Below are positions 28,687 through 38,494 of a stretch of DNA of 64,000 bases, one piece after another. Below the pieces are notes generated by a model that was not told the DNA's origin, did not search any database, and worked only from the letters and a program-made list of their open reading frames with translations. Positions within the stretch are counted from its first letter, which is position 1. Each line of letters begins with the position of its first letter. Source of the stretch: Komagataeibacter saccharivorans (lineage in GTDB: Bacteria > Pseudomonadota > Alphaproteobacteria > Acetobacterales > Acetobacteraceae); the NCBI RefSeq assembly GCF_003207825.1, contig NZ_NKTY01000001.1:62001-126000 (forward strand). The letters run 5' to 3'. The translations under genes were made by a program, and so were the position numbers.

Positions 28687-29592
28687 TCATTTCCGCGCGG
28701 CGAGCAGCAGGTCGCGCAGCAGACCACGCCCGGCATCAATGGACATGCGCTCAAGGACAAGGGCGTTGGGCTGCACGCCCGGCGGCCCGATACGGCGCGC
28801 CACCGTCATGCCGCGCGTGAACGTGCCCCGACATTCCACATCCACATGCGCCAGATGGCCGCCAAACAGGCCCGGCGCCAGCAGCGCAAGCAGGGGTGCG
28901 GCCGCACGTAGTGAAATATCGACCCCGTTGCCGCCGCCACGGCCCATGCGGGCGGCGGCCAGCAGCGCATGCACATGACCCGCGACCGAAGCGGGCGCGG
29001 CCCCCATCGGGGCAAGCTGTTCCATCCATACCGCATCCGCGTTCAGTCGGCTGGTGCAGTCCAGCGGGATCAGGGTCAGGGGCACACCTGCCGCCATGAC
29101 GGTGGCCGCTGCTTCCGGATCGGCGGCGATGTTGCGTTCGGCAACTGGTGTCGCATCCCCTGGCGAATACAAGGCCCCGCCGCTTGCGATCACCCCATGC
29201 AGATGCGCGCCGATATCAGGTGCCTGCACCATCGCCAGCGCCAGCGTGGTCAACGGGCCGGTGCAGCATACCGTCACGCCATCTGGCGGACAGGCACGGA
29301 TGGCCTGCACCAGATACTGCGCGGCCAGACCCGGCTCGCCCTGCGGCACCGACTTTACCGCCCCGCCCGCATGCACCAGCGGTCCCGGACAGCCAGCATG
29401 AACACCCACATCCGCAAGACCGTGCCGGTCCAGCAGGTCGCGTGCCTGCGTCATCGCGGCTTCCACTCCTGCGGCTTCCCCGCTGAACAGCACCTGCACC
29501 ACCCGCACATGATCGGGAACCTGCACGGCAGCCAGCAGGGCCGCCATAGCCTGCGCGCCGGGTGTCAGATCAAGAATGATGGGGCGGGTCAT
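28687..29592 (-). CDS. Nucleoside hydrolase (IUNH) homologue lacking the N-terminal aspartate motif
   Basis: A 301-residue protein with the overall inosine-uridine nucleoside hydrolase fold: TGPLTTLALAM (about 110-120), AERNIAADPEAA (about 151-162) and LTLIPLDCTSRL. The motif that binds calcium and activates water in active members (DTDPGxDD near the N-terminus) is replaced by DLTPGAQA (8-15), so at least two of its aspartates are lost. Either the reaction or metal use has changed, or it is now a binding protein. It is the last gene of a unit with a two-gene ABC importer upstream (permease 58 bases before). The start at 29592 has AGGA five bases upstream. Confidence 0.8.
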   Translation of the reverse strand: MTRPIILDLTPGAQAMAALLAAVQVPDHVRVVQVLFSGEAAGVEAAMTQARDLLDRHGLADVGVHAGCPGPLVHAGGAVKSVPQGEPGLAAQYLVQAIRACPPDGVTVCCTGPLTTLALAMVQAPDIGAHLHGVIASGGALYSPGDATPVAERNIAADPEAAATVMAAGVPLTLIPLDCTSRLNADAVWMEQLAPMGAAPASVAGHVHALLAAARMGRGGGNGVDISLRAAAPLLALLAPGLFGGHLAHVDVECRGTFTRGMTVARRIGPPGVQPNALVLERMSIDAGRGLLRDLLLAARK

Positions 29593-29649
29593 GGGCATCC
29601 TGTCCTGCATGGGTTGCACGGTTCGTTGGTGGTGACGTGTTACAACATT

Positions 29650-30429
29650 TCAGTCAACATCGACATGCGGGCGCTGCCAGTACAGCGCACGGGCCAGCAC
29701 CCTGTCCACCAGCCACCACAGCAGCACCGTCATGACCGCCAGCACGCCAAGGGCCGCGAACATGAGGTCTGTCTGGAAACGGGTATTGGCCGTCTGCATG
29801 AGGAACCCCAGCCCGGAGGACGCCCCCACCCATTCCCCCACAACCGCCCCGATCGGCGCGATGGCCGTCGCCATGCGCACACCGGATGCAAAGGACGGCA
29901 GGGCCGCAGGCAGGCGTATATGCAGCAGCACCCGCAGGCGCGTGGCCCCCATGGTGCGCGCAAGGTCCATCCACCCCGGTTCGGTCTGGCGCAGGCCATC
30001 ACCCAGTGTGGAGGTTACGGGAAAGAAGATGACCAGAACCGCCATCACCACTTTCGACGCCATGCCGAATCCGAACCACAGCACCAGCAGCGGTGCGAGC
30101 GCAAAAACAGGCACCGCCTGACTGAGCAGCACCATCGGCATGACCCATCGCCGCAGCGGCGCCCACAGCGCCATGCCGATCGCCAGTGCGCTGCCTGCCC
30201 CTATCCCCAGCAGCAGACCCAGCAGGGTTTCTTCCAGCGTGGTCAGTGCGGCGGGGCCAAGCTGCCCGCGCTGGGTCCACAGCGCATGGACCACCGCATC
30301 GGGGCCGGGCAGCATATAGGGCGGTATATGCCCCCAGCGCGCCAGTCCCCACCACACGGCGACAAGCCCCGCCAGCGTAACAAGCGGACGGATGACCCGC
30401 CCGGCATGCGACAGCATGGTGGCCGTCAT
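29650..30429 (-). CDS. ABC transporter permease, nitrate/taurine/thiamine-precursor (SsuC/ThiX) type
   Basis: Inner-membrane permease of about 259 residues with six predicted membrane segments and the binding-protein-dependent permease loop ARTMGATRLRVLLHIRLPAALP. This subfamily imports sulfonates, nitrate or hydroxymethylpyrimidine-type compounds. The start at 30429 overlaps the ATPase gene by four bases; longer readings run through the ATPase gene in another frame. No solute-binding protein gene is adjacent. The nucleoside-hydrolase homologue that follows points to a pyrimidine or nucleoside-like substrate, but this is inference only. Confidence 0.88.
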   Translation of the reverse strand: MTATMLSHAGRVIRPLVTLAGLVAVWWGLARWGHIPPYMLPGPDAVVHALWTQRGQLGPAALTTLEETLLGLLLGIGAGSALAIGMALWAPLRRWVMPMVLLSQAVPVFALAPLLVLWFGFGMASKVVMAVLVIFFPVTSTLGDGLRQTEPGWMDLARTMGATRLRVLLHIRLPAALPSFASGVRMATAIAPIGAVVGEWVGASSGLGFLMQTANTRFQTDLMFAALGVLAVMTVLLWWLVDRVLARALYWQRPHVDVD

Positions 30430-31148
30430 TGCAGCATCCGCCGCAACAGCCGCGACTGCGCGGACAGAACGGCGGGATCGTCCACGGCGCGTGGCACCGT
30501 CCCGGCGGGCACTGTCATTTCTTCTATCGTGGCGGGATAACCGCTCATCAGCAGCATGGTATCGGCAAGCCTGCATGCTTCCAGCGGATCGTGGGTAATC
30601 AGCACGACCGTGCGCCGGGCCAGCATATGGGCGGCCAGATCCTGCATCCGCGCCCGCGTGATGCTGTCGAGTGCTGAAAACGGCTCATCCATCAGCACCA
30701 CGGGACGATCTTCATATAGGACACGCGCCAGCGCAGCACGTTGCCGCATGCCACCGGACAGGGTGGCAGGCAGTGCGCCCGCATGTGCCGAAAGCCCCAC
30801 GCTTTCGAGCAGATGGGCCATACGGGCGCGATCAGGCGCATCCCCGCGCAGTCGTGCGCCGAGCATGACATTATCGGCAATACTGGCCCATGGCAGCAGC
30901 AGGTCCTGCTGGCCCATCCATGCAACGCGGCCCGCCAGCGGCAGGCCATCATCAGCCACGACGTGGCCATAACCCGGCTTTTCCAGACCGCCCAGCATGC
31001 GCAGCAGCGAAGTTTTGCCTACCCCGCTGGCCCCGAGCAGCACGGTAATGCCACCCGCACCGATACGCAGGTCCAGATTGCGGAAAAGGGGCGCGCTGCC
31101 AAAATCCAGCCCCACGCCTTCAAGGCGGATGGCGGGCGGCGCAGACAT
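30426..31148 (-). CDS. ABC transporter ATPase, nitrate/taurine/thiamine-precursor (SsuB/ThiZ) type
   Basis: ATP-binding subunit, 240 residues: Walker A GASGVGKTS (about 37-45), Q-loop WMGQQDLLLPWASI, signature LSGGMRQR and Walker B VVLMDEPFSALD. The start is the ATG at 31148 in a TGATG overlap with the rnhA stop; the GTG one codon earlier is an alternative. It pairs with the permease at 29650-30429. Confidence 0.92.
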   Translation of the reverse strand: MSAPPAIRLEGVGLDFGSAPLFRNLDLRIGAGGITVLLGASGVGKTSLLRMLGGLEKPGYGHVVADDGLPLAGRVAWMGQQDLLLPWASIADNVMLGARLRGDAPDRARMAHLLESVGLSAHAGALPATLSGGMRQRAALARVLYEDRPVVLMDEPFSALDSITRARMQDLAAHMLARRTVVLITHDPLEACRLADTMLLMSGYPATIEEMTVPAGTVPRAVDDPAVLSAQSRLLRRMLQ

Positions 31149-31663
31149 CACTTCCCGCGTTTGGGATAGGGAATGCCCAGCGCGTCACGCGCAGCGGTGG
31201 CCAGACGGTCCACACGCTCGTTATTTTCATCGCCGGAATGGCCGCGCACCCATTTCCATTCGACCTGATGCTTCGCGCTGATATCGAGCAGCCTACGCCA
31301 CAGATCCATGTTGGCCACCGGATCGCCCGAAGCATTGCGCCAGTTGCGGCGGACCCAGCCCGTGCTCCAGCGCATGATGCCGTTGCGGACATATTCACTG
31401 TCGGTATGCAGCACGACGCGGCAGGGACGCCTGAGTGCTTCCAGCGCTTCAGCCGCGGCGGTCAGTTCCATGCGGTTATTGGTGGTTTCCGCCTCACCGC
31501 CAGAAAGCTCGCGCTCCTGCCCGCGAAAACACAGCAGCGCGCCCCAGCCGCCGGGGCCGGGATTGGGCTTGCAGCCGCCATCGGTCCATATCTCGACCAG
31601 GTCGGTCCCGGTAGACGGATTTTCCACCTCAACCGCGCCCCCGGTTACGATGTCATCACTCAT
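31148..31663 (-). CDS. rnhA: Ribonuclease HI
   Basis: Cleaves RNA in RNA-DNA hybrids. The acidic active site is complete: Asp28 (WTDGG), Glu66 (NRMELTA), Asp88 (HTDSEYV) and Asp152 (ERVDRLA), with His142 in the flexible GHSG loop. At 171 residues it carries about 20 extra N-terminal residues. It overlaps thrB by four bases; thrB-rnhA is a common alphaproteobacterial pair. Confidence 0.96.
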   Translation of the reverse strand: MSDDIVTGGAVEVENPSTGTDLVEIWTDGGCKPNPGPGGWGALLCFRGQERELSGGEAETTNNRMELTAAAEALEALRRPCRVVLHTDSEYVRNGIMRWSTGWVRRNWRNASGDPVANMDLWRRLLDISAKHQVEWKWVRGHSGDENNERVDRLATAARDALGIPYPKRGK

Positions 31664-32631
31664 GGCAGGAACCTTTCACCCATGCGGGCGGCACAGAATT
31701 CCATGCGCACCAGATAATCCAGCGGGTCCTTGCGCGTAACCAGCGCATCGGACGGCGTGTTGATCCAGTCATACAGCCGCGTCAGGGTGAAGCGGATGGC
31801 AGCCCCCGTGGCCAGCGTACTCAATGCGGCCTCCTCCGCTGCTTCCAGCGGGCGGACATGGCGGTAGCCTTCCACCATTGCTTTCGCATGGTCCGTCATG
31901 AACCGCCGGTCTGCATCGAAACACCACGCATTGATGGCAATGGCCAGATCGTAAGCATACCAGTCGGTGCAGGCGAAATAGAAATCGATCAGGCCCGACA
32001 GCTTTCCGTCACGAAAAAAGACGTTATCGGGAAACAGGTCGGCATGGATCTGTCCACGCGGCAGGCTGGGGTTATTCCCCACGCCCGGCCACGCGGGCAG
32101 CACACGCGCCAGCACCGTTTCGATTTCCGCCACCAGTCCGGGGCGCACTTCATCGCCCCGCGCCCGGCACGCTTCCAGCAGGCCAGGCCATGACTGCGGC
32201 CCCATGGAATTGGGGCGTTCGGCCACGAACCCCTCCCCCAGCAGGTGCAGCCGCGCCATGGCGCCCCCTACCTGGGCGCACATGTCCGTATCGACCTGCC
32301 GCGACCACCCACCGGGCAGGAAGGTGGTAATGGCGGCGGGCTTGCCCGACAGGGTGCGCAGGGTCCGGCCCTGCCGGTCCGCCACGGGAAGCGGGCACGA
32401 CAGGCCATGCTGGGCCAGATACTGCATAAGCCCCAGAAACCAAGGCAGTTCATCAGGGTTCACCCGACGCTCGTACAGCGTCAGGATAAAGGTCGCCTGT
32501 GTGGTCTTCAGCAGGAAATTGCTGTTTTCCACCCCTTCGGCAATGCCGTGGCAGGAAACGGGCCTGCCGATGTCATAGCCCTCCAGAAACGCGGCAAGCG
32601 CTTCTTCGGGCACTTCGGTATAGACAGCCAT
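31660..32631 (-). CDS. thrB: Homoserine kinase (type II, aminoglycoside-phosphotransferase fold)
   Basis: Phosphorylates homoserine for threonine synthesis. The 323-residue protein has the type II pattern: [16 protein letters not shown] at the start, GVENSNFLL in the nucleotide-binding part, the catalytic [10 protein letters not shown] (about 190-199) and IDFYFACTD metal site (about 209-217). It lies 13 bases after ispH and overlaps rnhA, matching the ispH-thrB-rnhA order of related bacteria. Confidence 0.95.
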   Translation of the reverse strand: MAVYTEVPEEALAAFLEGYDIGRPVSCHGIAEGVENSNFLLKTTQATFILTLYERRVNPDELPWFLGLMQYLAQHGLSCPLPVADRQGRTLRTLSGKPAAITTFLPGGWSRQVDTDMCAQVGGAMARLHLLGEGFVAERPNSMGPQSWPGLLEACRARGDEVRPGLVAEIETVLARVLPAWPGVGNNPSLPRGQIHADLFPDNVFFRDGKLSGLIDFYFACTDWYAYDLAIAINAWCFDADRRFMTDHAKAMVEGYRHVRPLEAAEEAALSTLATGAAIRFTLTRLYDWINTPSDALVTRKDPLDYLVRMEFCAARMGERFLP

Positions 32632-32644
32632 GCGGTGATACGGA

Positions 32645-33646
32645 TCAGCCCAGCGGCGCCGGCAGGCGGAAGGCCACGTTTTCTTCCTTCACGGTGATTT
32701 CCTCGATCTCAAGCGTGAAACGCTTGGCAAGGGCCGCGACCATTTCCTGCACCAGCGATTCCGGCGCGGAGGCACCGGCCGTAATCCCCAGCGTGCCGAC
32801 ACCATCCAGCGCCGACCAGTCCAGCGCATTCAGGCGCGGCACCAGCAGGGCACGCGGCGCACCGCTGCGTTCGGCCACTTCACGCAGGCGCTGCGAATTG
32901 GACGAGTTGGGCGAGCCGATCACGATCACCAGATCACAGCCCGGCGCGATCGCCTTGACGGCTTCCTGCCGGTTGGTCGTGGCGTAGCAGATGTCCTCGC
33001 GCCGCGGGCCTTCGATCAGGGGGAAGCGGTCGCGCAGGATGTCAACGATTTCCGCCGTGTCATCGACCGACAGCGTGGTCTGGGTAATGAAAGCCAGCCG
33101 CGAGGGATCGGCGGGCTGGACCGTGCGCGCTTCTTCCGCATCATTGATCAGCGTGACGGCACCCGCGGGAAGCTGGCCCATCGTACCGACGACCTCCGGA
33201 TGGCCGGCATGGCCGATCATCAGGATATGGCGGCTTTCGGGACCACCATCGGCGAAGTGGCGTTCGGCCTCCCGGTGGACCTTGGATACCAGCGGGCAGG
33301 TTGCATCCAGATACAGCAGGTTGCGGCGTTCGGCCTCGGCGGGCACGGTCTTGGGCACGCCATGGGCGGAAAAGACGACCTGACCATCGGCGGGCACTTC
33401 ATCGAGTTCCTCGACGAAGATCGCGCCCTGCGCCTCAAGCGCCTCGACCACGGTGCGGTTATGCACGATCTCATGGCGGACATAAACGGGCGCGCCATAG
33501 CGGCGGATCGCCTCTTCCACCACGCGGATGGCGCGATCGACACCCGCACAGAAGCCGCGCGGGCCTGCGAGCAGTACTTTCAGGACACGGGGCAGTGTCT
33601 CGGCGGGGGCTGTTGTATCGGGTGTATGAATCATCTGGTCGGGCAT
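32645..33646 (-). CDS. ispH: 4-hydroxy-3-methylbut-2-enyl diphosphate reductase
   Basis: Last enzyme of the methylerythritol-phosphate isoprenoid route, an Fe-S protein of about 333 residues. Cluster ligands lie in [21 protein letters not shown] and [12 protein letters not shown]; the catalytic motif [10 protein letters not shown] and EIVHN with its His are present. The start is the ATG at 33646; a TTG four codons earlier is possible. Its products feed ubiquinone and hopanoid synthesis, for which hpnR is also in this window. Confidence 0.96.
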   Translation of the reverse strand: MPDQMIHTPDTTAPAETLPRVLKVLLAGPRGFCAGVDRAIRVVEEAIRRYGAPVYVRHEIVHNRTVVEALEAQGAIFVEELDEVPADGQVVFSAHGVPKTVPAEAERRNLLYLDATCPLVSKVHREAERHFADGGPESRHILMIGHAGHPEVVGTMGQLPAGAVTLINDAEEARTVQPADPSRLAFITQTTLSVDDTAEIVDILRDRFPLIEGPRREDICYATTNRQEAVKAIAPGCDLVIVIGSPNSSNSQRLREVAERSGAPRALLVPRLNALDWSALDGVGTLGITAGASAPESLVQEMVAALAKRFTLEIEEITVKEENVAFRLPAPLG

Positions 33647-33899
33647 GGTGTTCCCCAAACGTCCGGCGAGCGGTATAGGATACGGACCGCGATCTGCTAG
33701 AGTTCCGGCGCCGGTATCCCGTGCGATGGTCCGGCCCTACGCAAACCGTGGCAATGACGCAAGCCATTTTCCCGTTGACCCTAACGTATTCTGCCGTGTC
33801 TGTCCTCCCCCCCCGTTACCCTGTCGCGTGCATGTCGTGCCTGTATCACACCCGACGGGGCGGGATTCTGTTCACACCTGACCAACCCGGAATAGCCGC

Positions 33900-34478
33900 A
33901 TGATTCCTGCCCATCCGCTATCACGCCTGCGCCGCATGGCCCTGACATTCTGTACGGTGCCCATGCTTGCGCTGGTTGGCGCGTGCTCGAACGCCAGCGA
34001 TTCGATTGATTTCGCGCCGGCCTGCCCCGTTGTGGAAGTCCCCAGCGAGGCCGCCGACTATTATCAGTATGCGGGCAACGACCATGACGTGACGCACCTT
34101 GTGGCGCGGGCCAGCCTGACGCGCGTGGTGGGATCGTGCGAGGCAGGCGCCCAGCGCAGCGTGATGACGAACATGAAGATCGGCCTGCATGTGGAACGCG
34201 GCCCGGCATCGAAGGCGGAATTCGTCAACATCCCGTATTTCGTCGCGGTCGTGTTCAATGGGGAGATCAAGAGCAAGAAGGAATTCGTGGCCTACGTCTC
34301 CTTTGAGGACGGGCGCATGCAGGACCTGACCCATACCCGGAACATTCCCATCACCCTGCCCGTATCGCGGCATATCCACAGCGACCAGTATCATATCGAG
34401 ATCGGCTTCCAGTTGACCAAGGCGCAGCTTGACTTCAACCGCGCCCATCTGGTCATGCCCACCTTCCGCAAGATGTAA
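33900..34478 (+). CDS. Putative lipoprotein of unknown function
   Basis: I do not recognise the family. The 192-residue product has an Arg-rich start and a hydrophobic stretch ending in a lipobox LVGAC (Cys29), so it should be a lipid-anchored periplasmic protein. The mature part is mixed alpha/beta with no known motif: ARASLTRVVGSCEAG and PYFVAVVFNGEIKSKKEFVAY. The OPT-type transporter begins only nine bases after its stop, so the two are probably co-transcribed. Confidence 0.8.
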   Translation: MIPAHPLSRLRRMALTFCTVPMLALVGACSNASDSIDFAPACPVVEVPSEAADYYQYAGNDHDVTHLVARASLTRVVGSCEAGAQRSVMTNMKIGLHVERGPASKAEFVNIPYFVAVVFNGEIKSKKEFVAYVSFEDGRMQDLTHTRNIPITLPVSRHIHSDQYHIEIGFQLTKAQLDFNRAHLVMPTFRKM

Positions 34479-34487
34479 GGCTGCCCC

Positions 34488-36428
34488 TTGGCCGATTACC
34501 CATCACCCGTGCGGGAACTGACATGGCGCGGCATCGTGATCGGTGCGCTCATTACGGTCGTTTTCACCGCATCGAACATCTATCTTGGCCTGCGCATCGG
34601 CCTGACGGTCGCCACGTCCATCCCCGCCGCCGTCATTTCCATGGCGGTGCTGCGGATACTGGGCGGCGGCACGATCCTTGAAAACAATCTGGTCCAGACA
34701 CAGGCCTCCGCCGCGGGTACGCTGGCATGCGTGTTCGCAAGTCTGCCCGCGCTGGTCATGGCGGGCGTATGGCAGCATTTTCCCTTCATCCAGACGGCGG
34801 TACTGACGGCAGCGGGGGGTATGACCGGCGTGCTGTTCACCATACCGCTGCGCCGGGTCATGCTGGACGATCCGGCCCTGCCCTTCCCTGAAGGCGTTGC
34901 TGCAGCCGAAATCCTGCGTGCGGGCGCCAGCCATGAAAACCGTGGCAGCGTACGTGCCCTGGTACAGGGTGGGATTCTGGCGACGGTGCTGACGTTCACA
35001 TCCACCGGCCTGCGCCTGCTGGGCGACGGGATCACGGCTACGGCCACATTGGGGATGACCGCATTCCGGCTGTCGGTCGGGTTTTCGCCCGCCCTGCTGG
35101 GGGCGGGCTATCTGGTCGGGCTGGAAGGCGGGATGGCGATGCTGCTGGGCGCATTGCTGACGTGGGAAGTATCCATTCCGGTCATGTCCCATCTCCTGCC
35201 CCATCCCGCCGGGATGGATGCGGGCAGTTTCGCTGCCCAGATATGGAAGGACAAGGCCCGCTTCATCGGGGCGGGGCTGATCGGCGTTGCAGCCATATGG
35301 ACCGTGCTGCGCATGGGCCGCCCGCTTATGCTGAGCGCACGCGCCCTGCTGGTGCGTCGTGCCACAGGTACCCACGTGCCGCGCACCGAAACCGACCTGT
35401 CCCCACGTGCCATACGTGCCGTGGCCGGGATCGTGCTGGTCCTGATCGGCAGCATGTTCCTCGCCTTCTCCACCGGGCGTGTCGGCCCGCTGCCCGCACT
35501 GGCCGCCACGGTGGCGGGTGTTGCATGGTGCGCCGGGCTGGGGCTGTTCGTGGCGGCCGCCTGTGGATACATGGCCGGGCTGGTGGGGTCATCCTCCTCC
35601 CCCATTTCCGGGGTGGTCATTCTGGCTGCGATCGGAATGTCCAGCCTGTTCGTGCTGCTGCGCGCCACGGGACTGTTCGCCGGGGTGGACGGGCAGCATT
35701 TCGCCATCGCCTTCTGCCTTTATGCCCTGACTGCCGTTACCGCATCCGCCGCCATCGCCAATGACAACCTTCAGGATCTCAAGACCGGAAGGCTGGTCGG
35801 CGCGACGCCATGGAAGCAGGAAGCCGCCCTGCTGATCGGCTGCATAAGCGGGGCCATTGTCATTCCGCCCGTGCTGAATGTGCTGTACCAGACATACGGT
35901 TTCGTTGGCGCGATGCCACATGCGGGGATGGACGCGTCACAGGCGCTGGCCGCCCCGCAACCCGCACTGATCCTGATGATTACATCCGGCATTTTCCTTC
36001 ATCAGCTTGACTGGACCATGCTGCTGATCGGGGCGGGAGCCGGTGGCGTGCTGATCGGCATTGACGCAGCCCTGCGCCGCGCGGGCCGTGGTGCGCTGCC
36101 GCCGCTGGCGGTGGGCATCGGCATTTATCTGCCCATGAACATTTCCATGACGCTGGCCGTCGGGGCGATTCTGGGACACATCGTTACACGCCTGAACGCG
36201 GGCGCATCCAGCCACCGGGGCACCATGATCGCATCGGGGCTGATCGTGGGGGAAAGCCTGATGGGAGTGGCGCTGGCGTGCCTTTCTGCGCTGAGCGGGC
36301 GGGACAGTCCGCTGTCGCTACTGCCGCCGGGCACATCCGCGCTGCTGGTCAACCTTGCCGGTCTGGCTGCATTCGGCGCGCTGTGCGTATGGTTCTGCGC
36401 GACACAGCTCCGGTCTTCCCACAGATAA
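34488..36428 (+). CDS. OPT-family oligopeptide transporter
   Basis: A 646-residue polytopic membrane protein of the oligopeptide transporter family, with about 14-16 hydrophobic segments. The start region RELTWRGIVIGALITVVFTASNIYLGLR and the ENNLVQTQASAAGTLA segment are typical of the bacterial branch, as is NDNLQDLKTGRLVGATPWKQ. The start is TTG at 34488, since the preceding in-frame codons reach the stop of the lipoprotein gene with no ATG or GTG. Substrates of this branch are peptides or metal-chelate compounds. An M3 oligopeptidase follows 56 bases later. Confidence 0.92.
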   Translation: MADYPSPVRELTWRGIVIGALITVVFTASNIYLGLRIGLTVATSIPAAVISMAVLRILGGGTILENNLVQTQASAAGTLACVFASLPALVMAGVWQHFPFIQTAVLTAAGGMTGVLFTIPLRRVMLDDPALPFPEGVAAAEILRAGASHENRGSVRALVQGGILATVLTFTSTGLRLLGDGITATATLGMTAFRLSVGFSPALLGAGYLVGLEGGMAMLLGALLTWEVSIPVMSHLLPHPAGMDAGSFAAQIWKDKARFIGAGLIGVAAIWTVLRMGRPLMLSARALLVRRATGTHVPRTETDLSPRAIRAVAGIVLVLIGSMFLAFSTGRVGPLPALAATVAGVAWCAGLGLFVAAACGYMAGLVGSSSSPISGVVILAAIGMSSLFVLLRATGLFAGVDGQHFAIAFCLYALTAVTASAAIANDNLQDLKTGRLVGATPWKQEAALLIGCISGAIVIPPVLNVLYQTYGFVGAMPHAGMDASQALAAPQPALILMITSGIFLHQLDWTMLLIGAGAGGVLIGIDAALRRAGRGALPPLAVGIGIYLPMNISMTLAVGAILGHIVTRLNAGASSHRGTMIASGLIVGESLMGVALACLSALSGRDSPLSLLPPGTSALLVNLAGLAAFGALCVWFCATQLRSSHR

Positions 36429-36483
36429 CAGATAGCGGACAGGGGCATGGACGAGCAGCCGCCTTCCATGGCACCCTGCCCGC

Positions 36484-38157
36484 ATGCTCCGCCATTTTGA
36501 CAGTCTGGATTTCCCCCGTCCCACGCGCGACGCCCTTGCCCTGCGGTTTGGTCAGGTCTCCACCCTGCTGGATCAGGGGGCGGTAGCGGATGCGGCGCAT
36601 CTGTTCGATACGATCCGCCGCGATTACGAAAGCTGGTCAGCACTTGTGGATCTACGCTTCGCGCAGGATACGACCAGCCCGACGGCCAAAGCCGAACGTG
36701 ACCATGCCGATGCCCTGACACCCTACGTAACGGCGCATGAGGTGGCACTCAAACGCAGGCTGCTGGAATATCCCGATCCCGTTGCGGTAGCGCAGGAGAT
36801 TACGCCGCACACGCTGGAACTGTGGCGCACGGACATCACCACCTTCGATCCCCGCATTACCGGCGCATTAGAAGAAGAAGCCCGCCTGAGCGGCACCTAT
36901 ACCGCGCTGCTGGCGGGTGCGAAGCTGGAGATTGGCGGCGAACAGGTCAACCTGTCCGGCCTTGCCCCCTATGCCGAAAGCACCGACCGGGCCGTCCGGC
37001 GCGAAGCGGAGCAGGTACGCTGGACATTCTTTGAACGCAACGCCCCGCAACTGGACGACCTGTTCGACCAAATGGTCCGGCTGCGCCATGGCATGGCCGA
37101 AACGCTGGGCTATGATTCCTATATCCCACTGGCCTACCGCCGCATGCGCCGGGTGGATTACGGCCCGGCGGATGTCGCGCGTTTTCGCAATGATGTGCTG
37201 ACCCATGTGGTGCCGCTGGTGCATGACATCCTGCGCGGGCGGTGCGAGACGATGGGGTGGGAAGTCCTGTATTCATGGGATGAGCCCCTGATCGACCCGC
37301 ACGGCAATCCGCGCCCGGCGGGTGGGCATGACCTGCTGCTGAACCGTGCCCAGACCCTGTTCGAGTGCATGGATGGCGATCTTGGTCCTTTTTTCCGGCA
37401 GATGCGCGAGGGCGGCTATCTTGATCTGGTCAACCGGCCGGGCAAGGCGGGCGGCGGGTTCTGCACATCCTTCCCCACCGTGGGGATGCCGTTCATCTTC
37501 GCCAACTTCAACGGCACGCAGCACGACATAAACGTGTTCACCCACGAAATGGGGCATGCCTACCAGAACTGGAAAAGTCGCAGCCTGCCCGCCGTTGACC
37601 TGCTGTGGCCGACCATGGACGCCGCCGAGATCAATTCCATGGCGCTGGAATTCCTGACATGGCCGCATATCGACCTGATGGTGGAACCGGGTCAGGGCGA
37701 GCGTTACAGGCAGATGCACCTGATCTCCTCGCTGTCATTCCTGCCTTATGGTGTCTGTGTCGATCACTTCCAGCATGAGGTCTACGCCCGCCCCACCATG
37801 ACCCCGGCCGAGCGGCATGAAGTCTGGCGCACACTGGAACGGCGCTACCTGCCATGGCGCAATTATGGCGGCCTGCCCCACCCCACAGCGGGTGGCCGGT
37901 GGCAGGCGCAGGGCCATATCTACCGCTCACCCTTCTATTATATCGACTACGCTCTGGCGCTGTGCTGCGCGATGCAGTTCTGGATACGCAGCCGCACCGA
38001 CCCACAGGGCGCGATGGCGGCCTATGTCGACCTGTGCGCGCAGGGTGGCGCGCAACCTTTTACCCGGCTGGTGCGTTCTGCCGGGCTTCAGTCGCCGTTC
38101 CAGCCGGGCACGCTGGCCGATGTGGTCCGTACCGCGCGCGGCATCCTGAACACCTGA
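36484..38157 (+). CDS. M3-family oligoendopeptidase (PepF-like)
   Basis: A 557-residue zinc metallopeptidase, probably cytoplasmic as no signal peptide is seen. The zinc site is HEMGH (354-358), with the third ligand supplied by the downstream helix MDAAEINSMALEF (Glu382 or Glu389). Upstream HDINVFTHEMGHAYQNW fits the PepF/oligoendopeptidase F group. It probably digests oligopeptides, possibly those brought in by the transporter encoded just upstream. Confidence 0.92.
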   Translation: MLRHFDSLDFPRPTRDALALRFGQVSTLLDQGAVADAAHLFDTIRRDYESWSALVDLRFAQDTTSPTAKAERDHADALTPYVTAHEVALKRRLLEYPDPVAVAQEITPHTLELWRTDITTFDPRITGALEEEARLSGTYTALLAGAKLEIGGEQVNLSGLAPYAESTDRAVRREAEQVRWTFFERNAPQLDDLFDQMVRLRHGMAETLGYDSYIPLAYRRMRRVDYGPADVARFRNDVLTHVVPLVHDILRGRCETMGWEVLYSWDEPLIDPHGNPRPAGGHDLLLNRAQTLFECMDGDLGPFFRQMREGGYLDLVNRPGKAGGGFCTSFPTVGMPFIFANFNGTQHDINVFTHEMGHAYQNWKSRSLPAVDLLWPTMDAAEINSMALEFLTWPHIDLMVEPGQGERYRQMHLISSLSFLPYGVCVDHFQHEVYARPTMTPAERHEVWRTLERRYLPWRNYGGLPHPTAGGRWQAQGHIYRSPFYYIDYALALCCAMQFWIRSRTDPQGAMAAYVDLCAQGGAQPFTRLVRSAGLQSPFQPGTLADVVRTARGILNT

Positions 38158-38191
38158 CATTCCGCCCTGTCCATTACTGCAAGGGGAGACC

Positions 38192-38494
38192 ATGTCCACA
38201 CACGCAGGTCCCACGCCCTCCGTCGCCCGCACGCTATACAAGACACTGGCCGTTCTTGCGCTGACCGCCCTGTTCCTGCTCAGCCTGCGGTTCAGCGCAA
38301 CCGTGGCGGGCCTGGTCGACCACATCGCCGGGACGGGCATGTGGCTGGCCGTCTACCGGCTGGCGGGCGCCAATGACGCCACCACACAGGAACAGATGAT
38401 CGTGATGGCGGCGGCGCTGGTCTGCTGCCTGCTGGCCATTGCGGTGGTGGAGGTGGCCGACCGGCTGTTCAGCCGCCTGCGCCCGCAATCATGA
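38192..38494 (+). CDS. Small membrane protein of unknown function
   Basis: A 100-residue protein with two clear hydrophobic segments (about 17-38 and 71-88) joined by a loop that includes NDATTQEQ. A GGGGAG site precedes the ATG. I do not recognise a family. It follows the M3 peptidase by 34 bases and its end overlaps by six bases the end of the convergent methyltransferase gene. Confidence 0.65.
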   Translation: MSTHAGPTPSVARTLYKTLAVLALTALFLLSLRFSATVAGLVDHIAGTGMWLAVYRLAGANDATTQEQMIVMAAALVCCLLAIAVVEVADRLFSRLRPQS

